DNA of 56,735 bases from Bacteroidota bacterium (GTDB lineage Bacteria > Bacteroidota > Bacteroidia > Chitinophagales > Chitinophagaceae). The stretch spans positions 1-56,735 of the forward strand of contig SXXL01000020.1 of NCBI GenBank assembly GCA_005789565.1, in the 5' to 3' direction. Positions 1-7,231 of this stretch are shown one piece after another. The translations under genes and the position numbers were made by a program. The notes beneath the pieces are model-generated. The model saw only the letters and a program-made list of their open reading frames with translations. It did no database searches and was not told the DNA's origin. Each line of letters begins with the position of its first letter. The first letter of the stretch is position 1.

Positions 1-24
1 CCACCTTTTCGGTTGGCAGGGCCG

Positions 25-32
25 CAAAAATA
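25..32 (-). promoter_or_regulatory. -7 box (TATTTTTG) for a gene beyond the left edge
   Basis: On the minus strand this reads TATTTTTGC, a full match to the Bacteroidetes housekeeping -7 consensus TAnnTTTG. Transcription would run off the left edge. No ATG follows within the 24 bases left in the window, so the gene itself is not seen. Confidence 0.45.
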
Positions 33-60
33 CAAAAGAAAATCGGACTTCCCCGAACCC

Positions 61-129
61 CTAACATCTTCACACCCAACCCTTTCCCTAACTCCTCAAA
101 CTCTCAAACTCTTCAAACTCCATATCCCC
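61..129. repeat. C/T-rich intergenic word repeats
   Basis: This intergenic stretch is built of reiterated short words such as CTCAAACTC, TTCAAACTCC and CTCATC. It continues the AACTC word family seen at 1068-1133 and 1606-1684. It has no coding look; the plus-strand ORF through it is low complexity. Confidence 0.4.
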
Positions 130-1032
130 TCATCTTCTCATCCCCTCATCTCTCCTCACCAAGTATCTGGAAGTAATCGCCGACATCGCCACCCCAAACC
201 CCACCCCGGCAATAATAAACACCTGGGCAATGCCGCTTTCGGCACCAAAAGAAAGCTTGAGCAAAATGGTGGAGATCACGAAACTGGAATTGCGGATGAT
301 CACCGGGAAGTCATCGGTGTAGAATAGGGAGAATAATAATATGAGCACGTCACCAAGGATCAGTAAGGTGAAGAAATGATCGAAGAAGATCGCGTTCACG
401 TTGGGGGTGGTTACCCAATCGCCGCCCGCCCGCAGCCCGTAAAGCCAATCCCCCAAACTATAAATGCCCAACCCCAGCGCGGCAAAGAACAGGATGGCGG
501 ATAAGCTCTTTTTCGAGGCAATGAAACGCCGCATCTTGGGGTCCTGGTTAGACTGCTCCGGCATACCAATCCCGCTCATCGACTGCCTTCCACTCACCCG
601 GTAAAAGGCCAGGATCAAGGTGAACAACACCATCACCGCCCCCAAGTCATACCACAACTCCAGATTATTGACACTGAATAAATTACCACCCGATAGATCC
701 AAATGCGTCATGTCCTTAAAAACCCCCCGGATCAAGATCAATACAATGATCTCATACTGCTTACCCACATAAATCGTAGTGGAATGCTGCAGATAATACA
801 GCAATAAATAGGCCTCGTACACCAGTAAAAATGAAAAAGGCGTATAAATGGCATTGATAGGATTACTCAACAACCCCGCCGGCTCCAACCCTAACCAATA
901 ATGATACACGGCGTATAAAGCCAGGTGAACCAAAAAACTCCCAATGGCCAAGAACAACGTATACCGCCCCAACCGCGCCCGTAACGCCGGCGTGAAAAAT
1001 AAATCAGCCGTCAATCGATTAGCCACAAACAC
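130..1032 (-). CDS. Multi-pass membrane protein of unknown function
   Basis: The family is not recognised. The protein is about 300 residues with roughly six to eight hydrophobic segments (about residues 22-44, 60-82, 130-147, 173-197, 212-238, 245-262 and 268-290). A polar cytoplasm-like stretch around 148-170 holds a QSNQDPKMRR-type sequence. There is no signal peptide, no enzyme motif and no metal-binding cluster. The listed start is a GTG inside a small inverted repeat (1031-1047). A second GTG lies two codons inside and there is no nearby ATG, so the N-terminus is uncertain by a few residues. It lies downstream of the DUF983 gene on the same strand, separated by repeat sequence, so operon membership is doubtful. 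Confidence 0.7.
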   Translation of the reverse strand: MFVANRLTADLFFTPALRARLGRYTLFLAIGSFLVHLALYAVYHYWLGLEPAGLLSNPINAIYTPFSFLLVYEAYLLLYYLQHSTTIYVGKQYEIIVLILIRGVFKDMTHLDLSGGNLFSVNNLELWYDLGAVMVLFTLILAFYRVSGRQSMSGIGMPEQSNQDPKMRRFIASKKSLSAILFFAALGLGIYSLGDWLYGLRAGGDWVTTPNVNAIFFDHFFTLLILGDVLILLFSLFYTDDFPVIIRNSSFVISTILLKLSFGAESGIAQVFIIAGVGFGVAMSAITSRYLVRRDEGMRR

Positions 1033-1047
1033 TGGTTTTGTACCAGT
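1031..1047. other. Perfect inverted repeat at a start codon
   Basis: ACTGGT-TTTGT-ACCAGT: 6-bp arms around a 5-base loop. The GTG proposed as start of the membrane protein is at its edge, so a hairpin in the mRNA could bury the initiation site. It is short enough to be chance. Confidence 0.3.
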
Positions 1048-1067
1048 AAGGTATAACTAATAACCCA

Positions 1068-1133
1068 AACCCCAAACTCCAAACTAACTCTGAACGCTGA
1101 ACTCCGAACGCTGAACTCCGAACGCTGAACTCC
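1068..1133. repeat. Intergenic repeats, with a 14-bp unit repeated three times
   Basis: 1092-1105, 1106-1119 and 1120-1133 are three perfect tandem copies of GAACGCTGAACTCC, ending directly at the stop codon of the DUF983 gene. They are preceded by related words (CCAAACCCCAAACTCC, AAACTAACTC). There are no spacers, so this is not a CRISPR array. Confidence 0.85.
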
Positions 1134-1580
1134 CTACCAGTTCCTCGATTGCTCCTCATTCACCCGCTCCGGCACCTCCGCCTCCCGTTCTCTCCAGTCC
1201 CGATCGTAGGAAACAAACCAGGAGATCCAGATACTTCTGCTCACCCGCATCAGCCAAGGCTGCAGCATCAATAAAAGCACCGCATTGCTCACCAGCCAGT
1301 ACAAAAAGCGATTGTCCCTCAGCCCAAACCCGATCAATACCCACCAGGCCACCAAGGTCGATACACTCAGGGCGATCGTCAACGCATAACTCACGTAGCC
1401 CGTGCCATAATAGAATCCTACCTCAATCTCCGTAGGCTGACCACAAACCGGACAATTCATGGGCATCTCCAAATTCTTTTTTAGGGATAGCTGAACACCC
1501 TGCGTAAACAACTTTCCCTCGCGACAACGCGGACAACGACATTGAAACACACTCGATAAATATCCCCGCGAACTCGACAT
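1134..1580 (-). CDS. DUF983 family protein
   Basis: A 148-residue protein of the DUF983 type. The N-terminus has a zinc-ribbon-like set of cysteines (FQCRCPRCREGKLF near residues 12-26, then MNCPVCGQPTE near 41-51). Two hydrophobic segments follow (about 60-83 and 91-112), then a charged tail. The function of this family is not established; the two CxxC pairs suggest a small metal site in front of a membrane anchor. The start is an ATG with only repeat-rich intergenic DNA around it, so it appears monocistronic. Confidence 0.85.
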   Translation of the reverse strand: MSSSRGYLSSVFQCRCPRCREGKLFTQGVQLSLKKNLEMPMNCPVCGQPTEIEVGFYYGTGYVSYALTIALSVSTLVAWWVLIGFGLRDNRFLYWLVSNAVLLLMLQPWLMRVSRSIWISWFVSYDRDWREREAEVPERVNEEQSRNW

Positions 1581-1605
1581 ATACTTTTTTTAATTAGACC
1601 ATTAC

Positions 1606-1684
1606 TCCAGCAAACTCCAAACTCTAAACTAACTCCAAACTCCAAACTAACACTGAACGTCTTTACCGAACTCCGAACTCTCCC
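1606..1684. repeat. AACTC-word intergenic repeats
   Basis: Reiterated CCAAACTC, TAAACTAACTC, GAACTCCGAACTC words fill the gap between the DUF983 and YeeE genes. They are the same word family as 1068-1133 but less regular. No promoter or terminator is evident. Confidence 0.6.
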
Positions 1685-2203
1685 CTAATGGGGCAAGCGC
1701 TCCCGGAAAAATCCATAGGCCCAAGTCCCCGCGATCGCACTCAACAAGGTCACCACAACCGTCCAGGCACCGGCACCGATCTGGGCGAAGAGTGGACCCG
1801 GACAAGCCCCCGTCAAGGCCCAGCCAAATCCAAATAACAATCCCCCATAGATCTGCCCCTGATTGAATTTTTTATCCTCCAACCGAATGGGCTCTCCATC
1901 GATGGTCTTGATCTTGAATTTCTTGATCAGCAATACACTCAGCAGTCCCACCGCTACCGCCGATCCGATCACTCCGAACATATGAAAGCTTTGCAAGCGA
2001 AACATCTCTTGTATCCGATACCAGGAGATCACCTCCGCCTTGATGAGGATGATCCCAAATAACACTCCCGCCAAGGCGTATTTCCATTTGCTGCGCAGTG
2101 GCTCATCCAATTCCGAGCTGTTCACACAAACCGCATTGGTGCTGCGTACCTCAAAGTCAGTATCGGCCGGAATTACGCGTGTCTTATTATTTATGGTTGA
2201 CAT
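1685..2203 (-). CDS. YeeE/YedE (DUF6691-type) sulfur transport half-protein, C-terminal-like
   Basis: A 172-residue membrane protein with about four hydrophobic segments (residues about 43-60, 72-93, 120-135, 145-165). It carries the YeeE/YedE signature GACPGPLFAQIGAG near residues 130-145. The cysteine in the GxC context is the thiosulfate/sulfane-sulfur relay residue in studied YeeE (TsuA) proteins. The ATG at 2203 is preferred over an adjacent GTG. It starts 9 bases after the stop of the other half-protein (2213-2776), so the pair probably forms one two-part transporter. It is the last gene of the sulfur cluster that begins behind murF. Confidence 0.85.
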   Translation of the reverse strand: MSTINNKTRVIPADTDFEVRSTNAVCVNSSELDEPLRSKWKYALAGVLFGIILIKAEVISWYRIQEMFRLQSFHMFGVIGSAVAVGLLSVLLIKKFKIKTIDGEPIRLEDKKFNQGQIYGGLLFGFGWALTGACPGPLFAQIGAGAWTVVVTLLSAIAGTWAYGFFRERLPH

Positions 2204-2212
2204 CACAATGAT

Positions 2213-2776
2213 TTAAAGCGTTAATAAAAAAGGAAGGATCCAGTTGGCCATGAGAAATCCGCCCGCCATGAAACAGATCGTGGCCACCAGGGAAGGCCAC
2301 TGCAGGTTGCTGAGTCCCATGATCGAATGCCCCGAGGTACACCCGCCGGCATAACGAGTGCCAAATCCCACCAGAAATCCGCCTACAACCATCAATGCAA
2401 ATCCGCGCAGCGTAAAAAGTGACTCCCACGAAAACAAATCGGCCGGCACCAGGCCCGTAGCCTCCTGAACACCGTAGGTGCTCAATTCAGCGGTCAGCCG
2501 CGGATCCACCATCGGTGCCGCCCCCGAACTCAGAAAGTGCACGGCCACATAGCCGCCCACACCTACGCCGAATACGAAGAAAAGATTCCAACTCTCTTTT
2601 TTCCAATCATATCGGAAATAAGAGACGCCCGCGGGAAAACATGCGGCACAGAGATGCCGAAGCGAGGATGAAATGCCAAAGGCTTTGTTGCCGAGGAGTA
2701 AGAGCAGGGGGACGGTCAGACCGATCAACGGTCCCGCCACGTACCAAGGCCAGGGATCCAATAACCATTGTTTCAT
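2213..2776 (-). CDS. YeeE/YedE family sulfur transport half-protein
   Basis: A 187-residue protein with an N-terminal membrane segment, a further span near 65-85, a polar loop to about 125, then two more spans. The YeeE signature [13 protein letters not shown] lies at about residues 149-161, with a conserved cysteine. Together with its neighbour at 1685-2203 it corresponds to one full-length YeeE/TsuA permease split in two, an arrangement known in Bacteroidetes and Proteobacteria. A cysteine-rich LCAACFPAG near residues 41-49 is extra. The probable role is moving thiosulfate or a related sulfane-sulfur compound across the inner membrane. It lies 34 bases downstream of the dihaem cytochrome gene. 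Confidence 0.85.
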   Translation of the reverse strand: MKQWLLDPWPWYVAGPLIGLTVPLLLLLGNKAFGISSSLRHLCAACFPAGVSYFRYDWKKESWNLFFVFGVGVGGYVAVHFLSSGAAPMVDPRLTAELSTYGVQEATGLVPADLFSWESLFTLRGFALMVVGGFLVGFGTRYAGGCTSGHSIMGLSNLQWPSLVATICFMAGGFLMANWILPFLLTL

Positions 2777-2810
2777 AAACAGGGGGTATTAAGTGAAAAA
2801 AATAAATTTA

Positions 2811-3794
2811 TCATTTGTCGCGAGCCGCCAGGATCGGTTTAAACGGACCGTATTTATGTTGCTGCTCTGAGAAGCCGTCGGTGTGCGGACCAAATGGATG
2901 ATCAAAAGGTTTCTTGGCGATATTAGGCCAATCCTCCGCAAATTTCTTTTGTGGTCTTGGCATGCTATTCACATAGGCCGATACATCCCAACTCTCTTCT
3001 ACCGTTAATTTAGGTTTGCCTGGCAAAGCCTGATTGTAGGGCATGTTGGTGTATACGTATCCGGCCATGTTCGACAATCGAAATAAGCCGGCCGATACAT
3101 TGAAGCTGTTCGCTCCCCAGAGCGGCGGGTATTCGTATTCGTTGCCGGCCAGGTTCAATTGTCCTTCGCCGTTGGTGCCGTGGCAGGACTGACACTGGTT
3201 CTGATACACGAGCTGTCCCTTCGCCGGATCGGCCGCCCGGCTCAGAAATGGGATCTTTGGGATGCCGCTGCCTTTGGGTTTATCTCCCTTGCTCACATCC
3301 TTGCCCAACCATTTGATATAGGCATAGATCGCTTGATATTCCCGGCTGTTGCTGTCGGGGGCTTGTCCATTCAAACTCCGCTGAAAACAATCGCTCACGC
3401 GTTTGTAGATGGTCTCCATTCCGCCACTTCGTTCCCGAAACTTCGGATAGGTCGAGAACACCGCACTATAATTGTTCCCATCGATCCGCTTACCGGCATT
3501 CAGATGACAATTCTGGCAATTCATGCCGTTGCTCAGGACTTGAACCGATCCACGGGGACCTAAATAACGCGACGTATGAGCGATGAGGTCTTGTCCGTAG
3601 ATAACCAATTGCCTTTCTTCTCCGTCTAATTGCTGGTCCACATGCAAACTCGGGGCGATCCAGGAACTGTCGGTTTTTTCCAGTGCTTGGGCGGATGAAT
3701 CAGTTATTCTGTTTGGAATGGATAAATAGATCAAGCCAACGACCAATAGCATGATCCAGTACAAGATCCGGTTGGAGGGGGTGTATGTAGACAT
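2811..3794 (-). CDS. Membrane-anchored dihaem c-type cytochrome, TsdA/SoxA-like
   Basis: A 327-residue protein. Residues 10-26 form an uncleaved or signal-anchor helix; the rest is periplasmic. There are two haem c sites, CQNCH at 93-97 and CQSCH at 201-205. The block after haem 1 (ERSGGMETIY...DCFQRSLNGQ, about 121-143) matches the thiosulfate dehydrogenase TsdA pattern, in which a cysteine is the distal ligand of the active haem; Cys136 is the candidate here. Met251 in NMPYN is a candidate ligand for haem 2. TsdA joins two thiosulfates to tetrathionate, or works in reverse. Oxidation of another sulfane-sulfur substrate handed over by the SoxB-like protein is an alternative. It sits 5 bases after the soxB-like stop. 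Confidence 0.8.
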   Translation of the reverse strand: MSTYTPSNRILYWIMLLVVGLIYLSIPNRITDSSAQALEKTDSSWIAPSLHVDQQLDGEERQLVIYGQDLIAHTSRYLGPRGSVQVLSNGMNCQNCHLNAGKRIDGNNYSAVFSTYPKFRERSGGMETIYKRVSDCFQRSLNGQAPDSNSREYQAIYAYIKWLGKDVSKGDKPKGSGIPKIPFLSRAADPAKGQLVYQNQCQSCHGTNGEGQLNLAGNEYEYPPLWGANSFNVSAGLFRLSNMAGYVYTNMPYNQALPGKPKLTVEESWDVSAYVNSMPRPQKKFAEDWPNIAKKPFDHPFGPHTDGFSEQQHKYGPFKPILAARDK

Positions 3795-3799
3795 AGGCT

Positions 3800-5476
3800 T
3801 TACCTGAATTCATAGGTGGTGCCCTGTAATTGCGTGAGCAGGGTGGGAGGGAAATCGGTTGCCGTGGCCCGGTTCTCTAATTTCGGTGCTACGGGCGAAT
3901 GTTGTTTCAAATACTGCTCGATCACATCGTGCATCAGCAACCCCAGCCGTTTAGGTTCTTTTACCTTCTCAATGCGACACAGCGTATCATCCGGATCACC
4001 CTCGCGCTCGCAGGCAACGATGCTATATTCTTTATTGAGGTCGATGGCTTGTCCGCCGATGGTCACCCGGTTCACGCGTTTCCCGAATTCGTTGTTAATG
4101 GTAAAATTCACTTCCATACCCGCATAGCGAACGAACCAGCCACCAAATCGCTTGGACGGATCTTTAGCGAAGGCATTCTGCAATTCTTTTTCGAGCCAAT
4201 CCCAGAGCTGTTTTCCGGTAACCTTACCGGTTTTAGCTTCGCTGTCTACCGGCAACATATTCCATAAAAATTCTTTCGTGATGGCGGCTTTTCCGGTTTT
4301 GGGATCCACGGCCAGGGGCTGACAAAACCGGAATCCGTTGCTCAGGGCAATATCGGGTTTGAATTTCCATTGGATGGCATCGGTGATGAGGTTATCCATG
4401 GGAGTTTCCATCACAAAATAACGCACCAGTGGGGTGGTGGTAGTGCCGATGACACGGTCCAGTTCCGCGGCAAATGGTTTACGCGCATCGTTCACCAGTT
4501 GATGAATTTTTTTATCGGCCGGATACAGCTCCGGATCCACCTCCAGCAATTGGTACTGATAGTTTTTCATTTTTCCGTCCGCAACTTCGATGTCGAGTTT
4601 GCCCACGAAAGAGCCGAAGGCGCCGCACTCCACTACCTTGGCATATTTTCCTTCGATGGGTACGCGGATGCGCTCATGGGTATCGGCTCCGATGATGAAA
4701 TCGGCCCCGGCCACGGCCGGGTTGTTGGCCAGGCCTACTTGTTGGGCCAGTCCCATATGCGTCATCAGGATCACGATGCCACAGCCTTCCACTTCGCGCA
4801 GCAGTTGGATGTATTTGGCTACGTTCACATCGGCATGGGCGAAACGAATGCCTTTGCTGTAGGCGGGCGACTGACGTTTGGGGGTCAGGTGATCGGTATA
4901 GCCGATGAAACCCACTTTTACACCGGCGAGGTATTTGGTCCAATACGGCGGAAAGATCAATTCCTCCGAGCCCTCGTGCCACATGTTGGCGCAGATCTTG
5001 GCGGCCGTGGCATGCCCCATGTCGTAGAGCATTTTATGTTTCTTGTAAACGACTTCCCAGTTACCGGGCAGGATCAGGTCGTATTGAAATTCATTGAGCA
5101 GGGGGATCAGGGCTTCCCCTTCGGTAAGTGACGCGACGGCATGTCCATGGAAGTAATCGCCTCCATCGAGCAGCAGTGTATGGTCGGGATTTTGCGCGCG
5201 TAACCGATCGATCATGGTCTTGAGGTGTGAGAGTCCGCCCCGCTTACGATAAACGGCTTGGTCGTTTTCCCAGAAGAATTCATCGTGTACATTCAATTGG
5301 GCATGCAGGTCGGCTGTAATGAGCAGGGTAATTCGATTGCCGCGATCGCTGGTAACTGACTTCGAGTCCTCCTCGGAATTGGCTGCCGCATACGACAGGG
5401 GTAGGGAGGCAGCCAGGGAGGCCAGGGAGGCGTGTTTCAGGAAAGAACGCCGGCTGTTGGGATGGGTAGGTTTCAT
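3800..5476 (-). CDS. SoxB-like / 5'-nucleotidase family metallophosphoesterase, Tat-exported
   Basis: A 558-residue protein, the usual length for SoxB. It has a Tat signal (SRRSFLKHA, residues 8-16, then an Ala/Leu core). Metal-site motifs of the 5'-nucleotidase superfamily follow in order: DLHAQ at 56-60, GGDYFHGH at 105-112, GNWE at 138-141, MTH near 238-240 and GADTHER at 263-269. The C-terminal 5'-nucleotidase domain starts near residue 340. SoxB hydrolyses sulfate from SoxY-bound thiosulfate. Here GNWE mixes the GNHE of nucleotidases (Asn kept) with the HWE of SoxB (Trp kept). No SoxY, SoxZ, SoxA or SoxX is adjacent, so the substrate is open. It lies between the rhodanese and cytochrome genes with gaps of 11 and 5 bases. 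Confidence 0.8.
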   Translation of the reverse strand: MKPTHPNSRRSFLKHASLASLAASLPLSYAAANSEEDSKSVTSDRGNRITLLITADLHAQLNVHDEFFWENDQAVYRKRGGLSHLKTMIDRLRAQNPDHTLLLDGGDYFHGHAVASLTEGEALIPLLNEFQYDLILPGNWEVVYKKHKMLYDMGHATAAKICANMWHEGSEELIFPPYWTKYLAGVKVGFIGYTDHLTPKRQSPAYSKGIRFAHADVNVAKYIQLLREVEGCGIVILMTHMGLAQQVGLANNPAVAGADFIIGADTHERIRVPIEGKYAKVVECGAFGSFVGKLDIEVADGKMKNYQYQLLEVDPELYPADKKIHQLVNDARKPFAAELDRVIGTTTTPLVRYFVMETPMDNLITDAIQWKFKPDIALSNGFRFCQPLAVDPKTGKAAITKEFLWNMLPVDSEAKTGKVTGKQLWDWLEKELQNAFAKDPSKRFGGWFVRYAGMEVNFTINNEFGKRVNRVTIGGQAIDLNKEYSIVACEREGDPDDTLCRIEKVKEPKRLGLLMHDVIEQYLKQHSPVAPKLENRATATDFPPTLLTQLQGTTYEFR

Positions 5477-5487
5477 GCGGGTACGTA

Positions 5488-5874
5488 CTATTTTTCGGTA
5501 GGGCCGGACCAGCCTTGTATGCCCCCATCCAGATCGGATACGTGCTTAAATCCATTTTGCAGCATCAGTTCCATGGCTCGTTTGCTGCGTTTACCGCTGC
5601 GGCAGTACACCACGTAGGGTTTGGATTTGTCGAGCGACTGAATGTGTTGTAAGAAGTTGGCCTCCTGCAATACATCCATCAGGCTGGCGCCGGGGATATG
5701 CCCCTCTTTGTATTCGCCGTCGGTGCGGGCGTCGATCAGGCTGACCTTTCCGCGGTCCGACAGCTTCTTTAATTCTGTGGAAGAAATGGAAGTGCCGGCG
5801 GTGGGCAACCGATTGATCGTGCAGGCGGACAACAACATGCCCAACAGCAAGAGGGTCGTTACATTCTTTTTCAT
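5488..5874 (-). CDS. Rhodanese-like lipoprotein
   Basis: 128 residues from the ATG at 5874. That start gives a clean lipoprotein signal (MKKN, hydrophobic core, lipobox LLSAC near residue 18), so it is preferred over a TTG at 5892 that overlaps the murF stop. The mature part is one rhodanese domain: LIDARTDGEYKEGHIPGA, then the active-site loop YCRSGKRS with the catalytic cysteine, and a closing GGIQGW. A basic loop after the cysteine favours sulfane-sulfur rather than phosphate chemistry. It would sit on the periplasmic or outer-membrane face. It begins 14 bases after murF and ends 11 bases before the SoxB-like gene, so it is likely a sulfur carrier or persulfide handler for this cluster. 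Confidence 0.88.
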   Translation of the reverse strand: MKKNVTTLLLLGMLLSACTINRLPTAGTSISSTELKKLSDRGKVSLIDARTDGEYKEGHIPGASLMDVLQEANFLQHIQSLDKSKPYVVYCRSGKRSKRAMELMLQNGFKHVSDLDGGIQGWSGPTEK

Positions 5875-5888
5875 GGTCGATAATTTTT

Positions 5889-7169
5889 TCAAATCTCCAG
5901 CAGACGCTCCATACGCTGGCTACGACTTCCTTTGATCAGTACATGACAATGCTCAAACCTTTGCTGATGATACCAATCCCGCGCGGCAATCGAATCGGAA
6001 AAGCCTCGGTAGGGATGTTCCAGTTTCAGAAAATCGCCGCCTACCAGTACCACTTCTTTCCAGGGGTGTTGTTTGATCAGCTCCAGGATCTGTTGGTGTT
6101 CGGCCAGGCTATCCTCACCCAGCTCGGCCATGGCACCCAGCATCAATATCTTGTTGTCGGCCTCCAGTCGCATGAGGTTTTCTATGGCCAGTCGCATGCT
6201 GCTGGGATTGGCATTATAGGCATCGAGGATGATGTGGTTGGTGCCTTGTGTGATCAGCTGCGAGCGGCTGTTCGAGGGCGTGTACGATTCAATGGCCTGA
6301 CGGATCTTTTCCGGAGCCACTTGAAAATGGGTTCCCACCGCCACGGCCATCAGCACATTGGGCAGGTTATAATCGCCTACCAGTTGGGTTCGGATGCGTC
6401 CGATCAGTGCCCCTTTGGTCATTTCTACTTCGAGAAAAGGCTGGGCCTGACGGATGGTTCCTTCGATGTCGGCTTCTTGGGTTCCGTATGTAAGAATATT
6501 GGGAATACCGGCACTCATTTGACGCAGGTAGTCGTAGTCCCACATCACAAACGCGGTTCCCTGGATGTTTCGAAGGTGGTCATAGAGTTCGCCTTTGCCT
6601 TTTCGTACGCCTTCCACACCGCCGAATCCCTCGAGGTGTGCTTTGCCGCAGTTGGTGATGATGCCGTGCGAGGGGGCAGCGTAGGTGCAATAGCCGGCGA
6701 TCTCTTGTTGGTGGTTGGCGCCCATTTCCACTACGGCCATTTCGGCATCGAGCGGAATGCGCAGCAGGGTGAGGGGGATACCGATGTGATTATTGAGATT
6801 GCCGGTGGTGGTGGCGGTTTTATAGGTGGTGGAGAGTACGGCGTGCACCAATTCTTTGGAGGTGGTTTTGCCGTTGCTGCCGGTGATGCCGAGGACCGGA
6901 ATGGTCAGTTGCCTGCGGTGATGGGCGGCCAGTGCTTGCAGGGATTTCAATACGTTCGGAACCAGAATGGTTCTTTCACAGGTCATGTAGTCCGGTTCAT
7001 CGATGATCGCGTAGGCGGCTCCTTGTTCGAGGGCTTGGGCGGCGTATTGATTGCCGTTGAATTGGTCGCCTTTGAGGGCGAAGAACAGACAGCCGGAAGC
7101 AAGGGAGCGCGTGTCGGTTTGTACGAGGGGATGCTGCAGATACAGTTGGTAAAGTTCTTCGATCGGCAT
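5889..7169 (-). CDS. murF: UDP-N-acetylmuramoyl-tripeptide--D-alanyl-D-alanine ligase
   Basis: A 426-residue Mur ligase. It adds D-Ala-D-Ala to UDP-MurNAc-tripeptide in the cytoplasm, the last soluble step of the peptidoglycan precursor. Visible motifs are the N-terminal MurF substrate domain (DTRSLASGCLFFALKG near 19-35), the ATP-binding P-loop GITGSNGKTTSKE near 94-106, the central MGANHQQEI and the C-terminal DAYNANPSSM. The start is the ATG at 7169, only 16 bases after a terminator hairpin that closes gldJ. A perfect -7 box ends 4 bases before this ATG, so the mRNA may be leaderless. It is the first gene of a six-gene run that continues into the sulfur genes. Confidence 0.97.
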   Translation of the reverse strand: MPIEELYQLYLQHPLVQTDTRSLASGCLFFALKGDQFNGNQYAAQALEQGAAYAIIDEPDYMTCERTILVPNVLKSLQALAAHHRRQLTIPVLGITGSNGKTTSKELVHAVLSTTYKTATTTGNLNNHIGIPLTLLRIPLDAEMAVVEMGANHQQEIAGYCTYAAPSHGIITNCGKAHLEGFGGVEGVRKGKGELYDHLRNIQGTAFVMWDYDYLRQMSAGIPNILTYGTQEADIEGTIRQAQPFLEVEMTKGALIGRIRTQLVGDYNLPNVLMAVAVGTHFQVAPEKIRQAIESYTPSNSRSQLITQGTNHIILDAYNANPSSMRLAIENLMRLEADNKILMLGAMAELGEDSLAEHQQILELIKQHPWKEVVLVGGDFLKLEHPYRGFSDSIAARDWYHQQRFEHCHVLIKGSRSQRMERLLEI

Positions 7170-7173
7170 GGAG

Positions 7174-7181
7174 CAAATCTA
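7174..7181 (-). promoter_or_regulatory. -7 box TAGATTTG, 4 nt before the murF ATG
   Basis: The minus strand reads TAGATTTG-CTCC-ATG. The box is a full TAnnTTTG match. Because Bacteroidetes transcripts usually begin about 5-7 bases after the box, the first base of the mRNA would fall at or inside the start codon. Confidence 0.55.
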
Positions 7182-7184
7182 CCA

Positions 7185-7211
7185 ACAAAAAACCCTCCGC
7201 GAGGGAGGGTT
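7185..7211 (-). terminator. Rho-independent terminator behind gldJ
   Basis: Inverted repeat ACCCTCC (7192-7198) / GGAGGGT (7204-7210) with a 5-base loop, followed on the minus strand by TTTTTTG. It separates gldJ (stop at 7232) from murF (start at 7169) and lies directly against the murF -7 box. Confidence 0.9.
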
Positions 7212-7231
7212 TTCCAATTGGTTTATTGCGA

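Noticed and set aside
1092-1133. Possible CRISPR-like array
   Set aside because: Three 14-base tandem copies with no spacers and no cas genes; a simple tandem repeat.
5875-5892. TTG start for the rhodanese gene
   Set aside because: The ATG at 5874 gives a canonical lipoprotein signal; the extra six residues do not improve it.
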